A stretch of 64,000 bases of DNA from Lactococcus nasutitermitis (GTDB lineage: Bacteria; Bacillota; Bacilli; Lactobacillales; Streptococcaceae), in contig NZ_BOVQ01000004.1 in assembly GCF_018403765.1 (NCBI RefSeq), forward strand, positions 124,001 through 188,000, in the 5' to 3' direction. Each line of letters starts with the position of its first letter. The stretch's first letter is position 1. The notes beneath the pieces were generated by a model. The model did not search any database. It saw only the letters and a program-made list of their open reading frames with translations, and was not told the DNA's origin. Both the position numbers and the translations under genes were made by a program. This document shows positions 43,956-53,520 of this stretch, in pieces.

Positions 43956-44786
43956 ATGTTCCCAGAAATCCTAAAATGTCCTGTCTGCGCGAGTCAATTA
44001 ACAAAGCAAGACAGACATTATGAATGTGTCGACCATCACACATTTGACCTCGCCCGCGAAGGCTATCTCAATCTGATTTTAAATGCGAAAAAAACTGCTG
44101 GAGACGCAAAGGAAATGATGCGCGCTCGTCAGCAATTTTTGAACGCTGGCTACTACGAACCACTGTCAGACCACATTAACCAACTGCTGACAGTCATTTT
44201 TGACAGTTCTGTCAAAAATAATATCGTTGACGTCGGCTGTGGTGAAGGCTATTATTTATCCCGTTTTCAGCAACTGACAGAACTGTCAAAAATGTCCAAC
44301 GTAGATTTTTACGGTATGGATATTTCCAAAGTCGGTATCAAAATGGCAGCCAAACGCAATGCAAACATTCACTGGCTCGTTGCCAATTTTGCTCAGCTCC
44401 CATTTTTTGACAAGTCTGTCAAAACCATTTTATCCATGTTTGCCGAATATCACATCAGCGAATTTTCCCGCATTTTACAGGAAAATGGAAAAATCATCAT
44501 CGTCCGTGCAGGCAAGCATCATCTGACTGAACTCAAGGAAATCATCTATCCAGAAATTCACGAAAAATCAGCCCAAGCCATTGACAATGAAAAATTCAAA
44601 ACTTTCAGCATCCAAAAAGCACCATTAACCTACAAAACAACAATTAACAATAGTGCCGACATCCAGCATCTTTTACTCATGACACCGCACTATTGGAAAA
44701 TCAAGCCAGATAGTCTTGAACGCCTGAAAAACTACAAACAACTAGAAATAACCGTCGATATTGACATTGATATTTTAAGTAATTAA
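43956..44786 (+). CDS. rlmA: RlmA-type 23S rRNA (guanine-N1) methyltransferase
   Basis: A 276-residue SAM-dependent methyltransferase. The N-terminal zinc site is CPVCASQLTKQDRHYECVDHH (three Cys and one His), followed by FDLAREGYLNLIL. The SAM domain has VDVGCGEGYYLSRF (motif I), MDISKVGIKMAAKRN and LPFFDKSVKTILSMFAE. RlmA(I) methylates G745 and RlmA(II)/TlrB G748; the exact target cannot be told here. Three palindrome copies lie in frame. GGAGAAAAA precedes the ATG. It is cotranscribed with, or downstream of, rqcH. Confidence 0.88.
   Translation: MFPEILKCPVCASQLTKQDRHYECVDHHTFDLAREGYLNLILNAKKTAGDAKEMMRARQQFLNAGYYEPLSDHINQLLTVIFDSSVKNNIVDVGCGEGYYLSRFQQLTELSKMSNVDFYGMDISKVGIKMAAKRNANIHWLVANFAQLPFFDKSVKTILSMFAEYHISEFSRILQENGKIIIVRAGKHHLTELKEIIYPEIHEKSAQAIDNEKFKTFSIQKAPLTYKTTINNSADIQHLLLMTPHYWKIKPDSLERLKNYKQLEITVDIDIDILSN
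44198..44217. repeat. Palindrome family copy 15 (inside rlmA)
   Basis: TTTTGACAGTTCTGTCAAAA, perfect 20-bp palindrome, translated as FDSSVK just before motif I. Confidence 0.88.
44274..44291. repeat. Palindrome family copy 16 (inside rlmA)
   Basis: CTGACAGAACTGTCAAAA, translated as LTELSK between motif I and the next strand. Confidence 0.78.
44405..44424. repeat. Palindrome family copy 17 (inside rlmA)
   Basis: TTTTGACAAGTCTGTCAAAA, translated as FDKSVK, here coinciding with a conserved part of the SAM domain. Confidence 0.8.
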
Positions 44787-44813
44787 GCACTTTCACAAAC
44801 TCAACAAATTTGA

Positions 44814-44819
44814 TATAAT
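44814..44819 (+). promoter_or_regulatory. nupABC promoter
   Basis: TATAAT within TGATATAAT (extended -10), with a weak TTTCAC -35 at 44791-44796. The leader is about 25 nt. Confidence 0.6.
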
Positions 44820-44850
44820 AAGCTGTAATTATTTTTTAGAAGGAGCCTCT

Positions 44851-46371
44851 ATGGCGAACGAAAATGTAATTGAAATGATTGATGTAACCAAGCGATTTGG
44901 CGACTTTGTAGCCAACGACAAAATTAACCTTGAGTTACACAAAGGCGAAATTCACGCCTTATTAGGAGAAAATGGAGCAGGAAAATCAACCCTGATGAAT
45001 ATCCTCTCAGGACTGCTAGAACCAACCGAAGGCGAAGTCCACGTAAATGGAAAACTTGAAAAAATAGATTCTCCTTCAAAAGCCGCTTCTCTTGGCATCG
45101 GAATGGTTCACCAGCACTTTATGCTCGTTGATGCTTTCACTGTCGCAGAAAATATCATTCTCGGCACAGAAATCACAAAAGGCATCAGCCTCGACCTCAA
45201 AACTGCCAAACAAAAAATACTTGAACTTTCCGAACGTTACGGACTCGCAGTTGAGCCTGACGCTTACATTCAAGATATCTCAGTCGGACAGCAACAACGT
45301 GTCGAAATCCTCAAAACGCTCTACCGTGGAGCAGATATTCTAATTTTTGACGAACCGACCGCCGTTTTAACACCCGCTGAAATCACCGAACTCATGCAAA
45401 TCATGCGTAATCTTGTAAAAGAAGGCAAGTCAATCATTCTTATCACCCATAAATTAGATGAAATCCGCGCCGTTGCTGACCGTATCACCGTCATCCGCCG
45501 AGGCGTTTCAATCGAAACCGTCGAACTCGGTGACAAGACGAACCAAGAACTCGCCGAAATGATGGTTGGACATGCCGTATCCTTTACCACACCAAAAGAA
45601 GCTGCCCAACCCAAAGAAGTCGTCCTTGATGTAGAAAATATCATAGTCAAAGAAAATCGCGGTGCTTATGCAATTAAAGGACTTTCTCTACAAGTTCACG
45701 CAGGAGAAATCGTTGGTATTGCAGGGATTGATGGCAATGGACAAACCGAACTCGTTCGCGCTATTACTGGACTGCAAAAAGTAGAATCCGGCAAGATTAC
45801 TCTCAAAGGTAAAGTCATTACCAATCAACGTCCAAGAAAAATCACCGAACAATCCGTTGCTCACGTCCCAGAAGACCGCCAACGTGATGGGCTCGTCTTG
45901 CAAATGACTGTCGCCGAAAATATTGCCCTCCAAACTTACTACAAAGCGCCACTTAGCAAATACGGTTTCCTAGATTACAATAAAATCAACAGTCACGCAC
46001 GTGAACTCATGGAAGAATTTGACGTCCGTGGTGCAGGCGAACTCGTCTCAGCCGCTTCACTTTCAGGTGGTAACCAGCAAAAAGCAATTATCGCCCGTGA
46101 AATTGACCGCAATCCAGATTTATTGATTGTCAGTCAACCGACACGTGGACTTGACGTCGGCGCTATCGAATATATCCATAAACGCCTGATTCAAGCGCGC
46201 GACGAAGGTAAAGCTGTTCTTGTCGTTTCTTTTGAATTAGACGAAATTCTCAATGTTTCCGACCGCATTCTTGTTATTCATGACGGAAAAATCCAAGGTG
46301 AAGTCAGTCCTGAAACAACAAACAAACAAGAACTCGGAATTCTCATGGTCGGAGGAAAAATAAATGAATAG
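44851..46371 (+). CDS. nupA: Nucleoside ABC importer ATPase NupA
   Basis: A 506-residue protein with two ABC domains in one chain. Domain 1: Walker A GENGAGKST, signature ISVGQQQR, Walker B LIFDEPTAVL. Domain 2 is degenerate: GIDGNGQTE replaces Walker A, with LSGGNQQK and LIVSQPTRGL. The degenerate second site is usual for the sugar/nucleoside CUT2-like class. It forms the importer for nucleosides with NupB and NupC. AGAAGGAG precedes the ATG. The binding-protein gene bmpA, often adjacent, is absent here. Confidence 0.9.
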   Translation: MANENVIEMIDVTKRFGDFVANDKINLELHKGEIHALLGENGAGKSTLMNILSGLLEPTEGEVHVNGKLEKIDSPSKAASLGIGMVHQHFMLVDAFTVAENIILGTEITKGISLDLKTAKQKILELSERYGLAVEPDAYIQDISVGQQQRVEILKTLYRGADILIFDEPTAVLTPAEITELMQIMRNLVKEGKSIILITHKLDEIRAVADRITVIRRGVSIETVELGDKTNQELAEMMVGHAVSFTTPKEAAQPKEVVLDVENIIVKENRGAYAIKGLSLQVHAGEIVGIAGIDGNGQTELVRAITGLQKVESGKITLKGKVITNQRPRKITEQSVAHVPEDRQRDGLVLQMTVAENIALQTYYKAPLSKYGFLDYNKINSHARELMEEFDVRGAGELVSAASLSGGNQQKAIIAREIDRNPDLLIVSQPTRGLDVGAIEYIHKRLIQARDEGKAVLVVSFELDEILNVSDRILVIHDGKIQGEVSPETTNKQELGILMVGGKINE

Positions 46372-47443
46372 TACAATAAAAAAGATGCTCGTACCAGTCA
46401 TAGCCGTTGTTGCAGGCTTTCTACTTGGCGCGATTGTCATGTTAATTTTTGGATACAATCCAATATGGGGCTATGAAGACCTATTTATCGGTGCCTTCGG
46501 AAATGCTCGTGCAGTAGGTGAAACCATTCAAACAATGGGACCATTGATACTCGAAGCACTTGCTTTTGCCGTAGCAATGAAAGCTGGACTTTTCAATATT
46601 GGAATGTCTGGTCAAGCACTTGCTGGTTGGATTTTCTCCATGTGGTTCGCCCTATCCAATCCTGATATTCCACGACTCATAATGATTCCACTTGTCGTTA
46701 TCATCGGAATGCTTTTCGGAGCCATCATGGGCGCAATTCCCGGTATTCTTCGAGCCATTCTTGGAACGTCCGAAGTCATCACGACAATCATGCTCAACTA
46801 TGTCATCCTCTTCTTCTCGACTTACATGATTCACGATATGTTTAGCCACAAGATTTTGATGAACAATACAACCGACCAAACAAATCCTGTCGGAGCAAAT
46901 GCCAGTTTTCGTGCAGATTGGCTCTCCAACTTAACCAACCAATCAACCCTCAATATCGGTATCTTCATCGCCCTGATTGCTCTTGTCGTCATGGCAATTA
47001 TCTTCTCAAAAACAACTCTAGGATTTGAAATAAAATCTGTCGGACTTAATCCTTATGCTTCAGAATACGCTGGTATCTCTGCAAAACGTACGATTGTCAT
47101 GTCAATGGTTGTCGCTGGTGCGCTCGCAGGACTTGGTGGTGTCGTTTATGGTTTTGGATATATGCAAAATTTCGTCACACAGTCAGCCTCACTAGATATT
47201 GGATTTAACGGTATGGCAGTTGCCCTACTTGGTGAAAATAGCCCAGTCGGCATCCTCTTTGCCTCTCTCCTCTTCTCACTTTTACAAACTGGTGCTGGAA
47301 ATATGAGTAATGTTGATAATATTCCACCACAGATTGTACAAGTCGTCACAGCCGCTATCATCTTCTTCATTGCAATTAAGTTTGTCATTGAAAAAGTCTT
47401 ACCAACTGTCAAAGAGAAAAAAGCGAAAGGAGAAAAATTCTAA
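46364..47443 (+). CDS. nupB: Nucleoside ABC importer permease NupB
   Basis: A 359-residue BPD_transp_2-family permease with eight to ten membrane helices. Landmarks are ALAFAVAMKAGLFNIGMSGQALAGW and SVGLNPYASEYAGIS with AGALAGLGGVVYGFG. It pairs with NupC and the NupA ATPase. The start overlaps nupA by 8 bases behind GGTCGGAGGAAAA, so translation is coupled. Confidence 0.9.
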   Translation: MNSTIKKMLVPVIAVVAGFLLGAIVMLIFGYNPIWGYEDLFIGAFGNARAVGETIQTMGPLILEALAFAVAMKAGLFNIGMSGQALAGWIFSMWFALSNPDIPRLIMIPLVVIIGMLFGAIMGAIPGILRAILGTSEVITTIMLNYVILFFSTYMIHDMFSHKILMNNTTDQTNPVGANASFRADWLSNLTNQSTLNIGIFIALIALVVMAIIFSKTTLGFEIKSVGLNPYASEYAGISAKRTIVMSMVVAGALAGLGGVVYGFGYMQNFVTQSASLDIGFNGMAVALLGENSPVGILFASLLFSLLQTGAGNMSNVDNIPPQIVQVVTAAIIFFIAIKFVIEKVLPTVKEKKAKGEKF

Positions 47444-48396
47444 TGAATCTTGTCAATACTTTACAAATCATTGTTGCAAATATGCTGATTTACTCAACTC
47501 CCTTTATTTTCACAAGTATCGGTGGTGTTTTCTCTGAACGTGGCGGTATCGTCAACGTCGGACTTGAAGGCATCATGACAATGGGAGCATTCAGTTCCGT
47601 TGTTTTCAACCTCACAACCGCTCATATTTTCGGTGGTTTAACACCTTGGATTGCCATTCTCTTTGGCGCTCTAGTTGGAGCAATCTTCTCCTCACTTCAC
47701 GCTGTCGCAACGGTCAATCTTCGTGCGGACCATATCGTTTCTGGTACCGTCTTAAACCTTATGGCACCAGCACTTGGTGTATTCCTCTTGCAAGTCATTT
47801 ACAATCAAGGACAGATTAACATCAACCAACAGATTGGCTATTGGAATTTTCCAGTTCTATCAAAAATTCCTGTTATTGGTAAAATCTTCTTTGCTCAAAC
47901 ATCATTGACCGGTTTCCTTGCTATTTTAGTTGCCTTCATCGCTTGGTTTGTCCTCTTTAAAACACGATTTGGTTTGCGTCTGCGTTCAGTTGGTGAAAAT
48001 CCTCAAGCCGCAGATACTCTTGGTATCAATGTTTATCTTTATCGTTGGATTGGTGTTTTACTTTCTGGTGTCCTTGGCGGTATCGGTGGTGCGATTTATG
48101 CTCAGGCCATTTCAGGAAATTTCTCAGTATCAACTATCGTTGGGCAAGGTTTCATCAGTTTAGCAGCCATGATTTTTGGTAAATGGAACCCAATCGGAGC
48201 AATGCTCGCCTCACTTCTCTTTGGACTTTCAACATCACTCGCTGTTGTTGGCGGACAAATTCCTGGTGTACGAGATATTCCTGCTCCATTTCTTCAAATG
48301 GCACCATATCTTGTTACCATCGTAGTTCTCGCTCTTTTCCTTGGAAAAGCTGTCGCACCAAAAGCTGACGGAACAAACTACATCAAATCAAAATAA
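47443..48396 (+). CDS. nupC: Nucleoside ABC importer permease NupC
   Basis: A 317-residue permease of the same family. Landmarks are FTSIGGVFSERGGIVNVGLEG and SVGENPQAADTLGINVYLYR with SGVLGGIGGAIYAQA. Its start overlaps the nupB stop (TAATG) behind AAAGGAGAAA. A strong bidirectional terminator follows. Confidence 0.9.
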   Translation: MNLVNTLQIIVANMLIYSTPFIFTSIGGVFSERGGIVNVGLEGIMTMGAFSSVVFNLTTAHIFGGLTPWIAILFGALVGAIFSSLHAVATVNLRADHIVSGTVLNLMAPALGVFLLQVIYNQGQININQQIGYWNFPVLSKIPVIGKIFFAQTSLTGFLAILVAFIAWFVLFKTRFGLRLRSVGENPQAADTLGINVYLYRWIGVLLSGVLGGIGGAIYAQAISGNFSVSTIVGQGFISLAAMIFGKWNPIGAMLASLLFGLSTSLAVVGGQIPGVRDIPAPFLQMAPYLVTIVVLALFLGKAVAPKADGTNYIKSK

Positions 48397-48426
48397 AAAT
48401 ACGTCTTTCAACGTATTTCTTTAGCA

Positions 48427-48456
48427 AAATAAGTCTTGTAAATACAAGACTTATTT
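48427..48456. terminator. Bidirectional terminator between nupC and ldh
   Basis: AAATAAGTCTTGTA and TACAAGACTTATTT form a long stem with T runs on both strands. A smaller hairpin around AATACGT/ACGTATT precedes it at about 48399-48419. Confidence 0.9.
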
Positions 48457-48458
48457 TT

Positions 48459-49436
<978 letters not shown>

Positions 49437-49484
49437 CTATCACAGTCCTTTCAGTATAATAAATATGAAACTTTTCACATACAT

Positions 49485-49493
49485 ATTATACCA
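49485..49493 (-). promoter_or_regulatory. ldh promoter (extended -10)
   Basis: TGGTATAAT on the minus strand (TATAAT at 49485-49490), with a TTGTGA-like -35 at 49510-49515. Confidence 0.6.
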
Positions 49494-49554
49494 TTTATTG
49501 CTTTGCTTATCACAAAATATATTTAGAAATACGAACACTTCTCATCAGATAATA

Positions 49555-49587
49555 AAAAATAGAATTTCACAATGAAATTCTATTTTT
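49555..49587. terminator. Terminator of the phosphoketolase gene
   Basis: AAAAATAGAATTTCA and TGAAATTCTATTTTT form a perfect 15-bp stem with a 3-base loop, directly after the stop codon on the minus strand. Confidence 0.9.
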
Positions 49588-49593
49588 CATAAG

Positions 49594-52062
49594 TTATTTC
49601 TTCAAAGCTGACCATTTCCAGTCTGTAAATTCTGAGATATCTACACCTTCATTACGTGTTACTTCAAAGTGTTTTGCAATAATACGCTCCATTGTTTCAA
49701 TAAAGGCGACTGCTTTTGCTTCATTTACACTTCTTCTATCGTGCAAAATCTTTATCGCATCAATCGCTTGATGGAAACGATCCATTTCAGAATAAACACG
49801 CATATCATAAGTTGTAGTGATATCACCGTCCTCACGATAACCATGTGCATGAAGTCCGAGATGTTGACGCTCATAGAAGATTGCTTCAAGGAGGTTTTCA
49901 TAGCCGTGGAACCCAAAGATAACGGGTGTCCCAGACTCTCCAAAGTATCTTGTGAATGCTTCATCAGATAATTCACGTTCTTGATTGAGTGCGCCCGTTT
50001 TCTTTTGCAAGCGTCCAAGTTCAACAACATTGACATAACGGAATTTCACTTCTGGGAAAGCATCATTGACCAAGTCCAAAGCTGCCAAAGTTTCAATCGT
50101 TGGTTCAGAACCTGCTGAAGCAAAAATTAAATCTACTTTTTCATCTTCTTTGGCTGTGGAAGCCCAATCAATCGTTGCCAAACCGTCTGTTGCCAATGTC
50201 TGCGCTTCTTCTACTGTAAACCATTGTTGTCGTGGCTGTTTAGAAGCGACAATGTGATTGATTTTACTCCGATCTTGGAAAGCACGATTAAAGACGGCAA
50301 GTAAGGTATTTGCATCTGCAGGGAGATATTGACGGATAAAGTCTGATTTTTTCTCAGATAAATGTGTGAGTAATCCTGGGTCTTGATGCGTATAACCATT
50401 GTGGTCTTGTTGGAAAACTGTTGAAGTCGAAATCAAGTTCAATGATGGATAATCATTGCGCCATTTTTGAGCAGAAGCTTGGCGAATCCATTTGAAATGC
50501 TGTGTCAGCATTGAGTCAACCACGCGCAAGAAAGATTCATAAGAAACAAAGACACCTGTACGTCCTGTCAATGTGTAGCCTTCTAACCAACCTTCTGCTT
50601 GGTGTTCAGAAAGTTGTGAATCAATAATGCGTCCTTCAGGAGCTAAAAATTCATCATTTGGATTTTTAATCGTCTGCATAAATTGGCGTTTCGTGACTTT
50701 GAAAAGTTCCCAGAGGCGATTGGACATCGTTTCATCAGGGCCAAAAAGACGAAAACGTGTTGGATTTAATCGAACGATTTCCGCGAAATAGCGCGACAAG
50801 ATATTCATATCCATATTTTCATTGGTATCTGGTAAAAGTTGCCCACGATTTTCTGCAGTTATAGGATTGATGTAGTTTTTCCAATCTGGCAATGTGAGAT
50901 TGGAACCATCAATACCTCCATTGGCAACTGGATTGGCTGCCATGCGCTTTGTTCCTTTTGGCGAGAAAGCTTTGATTTCTTCTTTGATTGTTCCATCTGC
51001 ATTGAACAATTCTTCAGGTTTATAAGAATTCATCCAGTCGATAAATTCGGGAAGAGTTTGCAGATTTTTTGAGGATAATGGTAATGGTACTTGATGCGCA
51101 CGAAAACTATGCTCAATCGGCATTCCCTTCCCATCAAACTTAGGCCCTGACCAATCGTTGAAACGTGGACCGCCCCAACCTTTTGGTAATCTGGCAATGA
51201 TGACTGGCCAAGCTGGCACTTCTCCGTTTTGATAACGATCGTGTTCACGCGCATCTGTCTGGATTTGCTGGATATCTTCGATAGCTTTATCAAAAGTTTC
51301 AGATGCAATCTGATGATAACGAGCATAATCATGAATATCTTCATTTTCAATAAAACGAGGAGAATATCCTAATCCTTCAAAGAATTTACGAATATCTACA
51401 TCAGAAGTACGAGCAAATAATGTTGGATTAGAGATTTTGAAGCCATTCAAATCCAAGATTGGTAAAACTGCACCGTCCGTTTTGGGATTGATGAATTTAT
51501 TCATATGCCAACCTGTCATCAATGGGCCTGTTTCTGATTCACCATCGCCCACGACAGCAAAAGCAATTTGTTCCGGTTGGTCAAGGACAGCACCTGTCGC
51601 ATGAGAAAGTGTATAACCAAGCTCTCCACCTTCATGAAGTGAACCTGGAGTTTGCGCTGTCATGTGTGATCCAATGCCACCAGGAAAACTAAAACGTTTG
51701 TAAAGTCGCGTCATTCCTTCAAGGTCTTGTGTGATTTCTGGATAATCTTCTGTGTAAGTACCATCTAAATAAGCTGGAACAACCATTGCTTGTCCGCCGT
51801 GACCTGGGCCACCAAGATAAAACATATTGAGATTGTACTTGTTAATCAGACGATTGGCATGAGCATAGAGGAATGTTTGACCTGATACTGTTCCCCAATG
51901 TCCGATTGGATTTGCTTTGATGTCGTCTGATGTAAGTGGTGTTTTTGTAACTGTAAAGAGCGGATTTGATTTGAGAAAAATCATCCCTGCTCCCATGTAT
52001 GTCGCTGCTCGCCACCATTTGTCAAGAGTTTCTAAATACTCTGCTGAATTGTAATCTACCAC
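49594..52062 (-). CDS. xpkA: Xylulose-5-phosphate phosphoketolase
   Basis: An 822-residue thiamine diphosphate enzyme that cleaves xylulose-5-phosphate with phosphate to acetyl phosphate and glyceraldehyde-3-phosphate (possibly also fructose-6-phosphate). Family motifs include HWGTVSGQTFLYAHANRLI, GPGHGGQAMVVP near residue 80, EGGELGYTLSHATGA, and the ThDP site VVGDGESETGPL. The start is a GTG at 52062 behind AAAGGAGAGAGCA. It sits just downstream of the xylose transport genes, which fits pentose breakdown through the phosphoketolase pathway. Confidence 0.95.
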   Translation of the reverse strand: MVDYNSAEYLETLDKWWRAATYMGAGMIFLKSNPLFTVTKTPLTSDDIKANPIGHWGTVSGQTFLYAHANRLINKYNLNMFYLGGPGHGGQAMVVPAYLDGTYTEDYPEITQDLEGMTRLYKRFSFPGGIGSHMTAQTPGSLHEGGELGYTLSHATGAVLDQPEQIAFAVVGDGESETGPLMTGWHMNKFINPKTDGAVLPILDLNGFKISNPTLFARTSDVDIRKFFEGLGYSPRFIENEDIHDYARYHQIASETFDKAIEDIQQIQTDAREHDRYQNGEVPAWPVIIARLPKGWGGPRFNDWSGPKFDGKGMPIEHSFRAHQVPLPLSSKNLQTLPEFIDWMNSYKPEELFNADGTIKEEIKAFSPKGTKRMAANPVANGGIDGSNLTLPDWKNYINPITAENRGQLLPDTNENMDMNILSRYFAEIVRLNPTRFRLFGPDETMSNRLWELFKVTKRQFMQTIKNPNDEFLAPEGRIIDSQLSEHQAEGWLEGYTLTGRTGVFVSYESFLRVVDSMLTQHFKWIRQASAQKWRNDYPSLNLISTSTVFQQDHNGYTHQDPGLLTHLSEKKSDFIRQYLPADANTLLAVFNRAFQDRSKINHIVASKQPRQQWFTVEEAQTLATDGLATIDWASTAKEDEKVDLIFASAGSEPTIETLAALDLVNDAFPEVKFRYVNVVELGRLQKKTGALNQERELSDEAFTRYFGESGTPVIFGFHGYENLLEAIFYERQHLGLHAHGYREDGDITTTYDMRVYSEMDRFHQAIDAIKILHDRRSVNEAKAVAFIETMERIIAKHFEVTRNEGVDISEFTDWKWSALKK

Positions 52063-52103
52063 TGCTCTCTCCTTTAGTTTGAAAAGCTATTTATTATGTA
52101 TTC

Positions 52104-52109
52104 ATTATA
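52104..52109 (-). promoter_or_regulatory. -10 element of the phosphoketolase promoter
   Basis: TATAAT on the minus strand, about 42 bases before the GTG. The -35 is poor. I see no cre site in this gap. Confidence 0.45.
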
Positions 52110-52207
52110 ATATAAAAAATTATTTTGTACTATCTTTTCTTCTTAAAATCAGTAGGAAATGTTGTCTTTTTCACAATATATTATAATTTAATTTTTCCGA
52201 ATCAAAT

Positions 52208-52240
52208 CAAGAGCTACCGTACAGATAGCTCTCTTTATTC
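52208..52240 (-). terminator. Hairpin downstream of xylH
   Basis: AGAGCTA (52211-52217) and TAGCTCT (52227-52233) form a stem directly after the xylH stop. The T run after it on the minus strand is weak, so readthrough into xpkA is possible. Confidence 0.6.
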
Positions 52241-52241
52241 A

Positions 52242-53483
52242 TTAAGCCTTGCGACGTTTTGAAATCAAATCATAAGCAACCGCAACGATGACAACAAGCC
52301 CTTTGATGATAGAAACGATATCAGAACTAACTCCTAAAATTGAGAGTCCCATATTCAATACGCCCATAATCAATGCACCAACAAGTGCTCCTGGAATTTT
52401 TCCGACACCTCCTGCAACAGCTGCACCGCCAATGAAACAAGCAGCAATCGCATCTAGCTCATAACCAGTACCCGCCTGCGCAGAAGCCGATGCAAAACGA
52501 GACAAATCAACAATTCCTGCAATCCCTGCAAGTAATCCCATATTTAGGAAAATTTTCATGTCAACAGCTTTTGAATTAATTCCTGATAAAATAGCTGCTT
52601 TCCGATTTCCACCGACTGCATAAATTTCGCGTCCCAAAACCATACGGTTTAGTACAAACATATAAGCACCGACAACAACAGCGATAACAACTAAGATAAT
52701 TGGAATTCCGCCTACTTGCGCATTTCCTGATGATGCAAACAAATACGTTGCATAGCCAATAACAAGCACACCAATAATCAATTTAATAAGCATCCAAGCA
52801 GATGAATCAGTTTGTAATCCTTCACGAAGATTGTGCCGTTGTTTGCGAATTTGTAAAAATACAAATGCAACAATAGCAAGGAGTCCAATGACAATTGAGA
52901 GTCCATCAAATGGTCCCCAAAAGCCTAAAATATTTGGCAGATAATTTGAAGAAATCGCAACAAAGGGACTATTAGGATTGACCGGAATAGACTGACCTGC
53001 AATATGCGTAGCCAATCCACGGAAAATCAACATTCCTCCAAGTGTTGTGACAAAGGCTGGAACTCCAATATAAGCGACCCAGAATCCTTGCCAAAGACCA
53101 ACAAGCAAACCAATAGCAAGCATAACAATGATTGATAAAATCCAGTTAAGATGCCAACTTTGCATGACATAGGCACCAATACCACCTATAAAAGCAACAA
53201 CTGAGCCAACAGATAAGTCAATATGCGTTCCGATGATGACGATGAGCATACCTACCGCTAAAATCATAACATAAGCATTTTGTTGGAACAAAGCTACAAA
53301 GTTATTGGGTTTTAATAAAGCACCTCCAGTTAAAAATTGAAAGAGGAGAACGATGACTACTAAAGCCAGATAAATACCATATTGACGCGCATTAGCAACA
53401 AGATAATCTTTAAGTGACTGAGAATTATTTGAAGTAGTCGCAGCATCTGGCTTAGGAGCTGTTTGTTTTTGAGATTGAGACAT
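52242..53483 (-). CDS. xylH: D-xylose ABC importer permease XylH
   Basis: A 413-residue CUT2-family permease with about ten membrane helices. It has the family loop AVGGNRKAAILSGINSKAVDMKIF and the preceding segments GTHIDLSVGSVVAFIGG and FVTTLGGMLIFRGLA. It forms the transmembrane channel for D-xylose with XylG. It lies directly after xylG with its own GAAAGGTACATTT site. Confidence 0.9.
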   Translation of the reverse strand: MSQSQKQTAPKPDAATTSNNSQSLKDYLVANARQYGIYLALVVIVLLFQFLTGGALLKPNNFVALFQQNAYVMILAVGMLIVIIGTHIDLSVGSVVAFIGGIGAYVMQSWHLNWILSIIVMLAIGLLVGLWQGFWVAYIGVPAFVTTLGGMLIFRGLATHIAGQSIPVNPNSPFVAISSNYLPNILGFWGPFDGLSIVIGLLAIVAFVFLQIRKQRHNLREGLQTDSSAWMLIKLIIGVLVIGYATYLFASSGNAQVGGIPIILVVIAVVVGAYMFVLNRMVLGREIYAVGGNRKAAILSGINSKAVDMKIFLNMGLLAGIAGIVDLSRFASASAQAGTGYELDAIAACFIGGAAVAGGVGKIPGALVGALIMGVLNMGLSILGVSSDIVSIIKGLVVIVAVAYDLISKRRKA

Positions 53484-53520
53484 AAATGTACCTTTCTTAT
53501 ATTTTTTAGTTTACTTCCCT

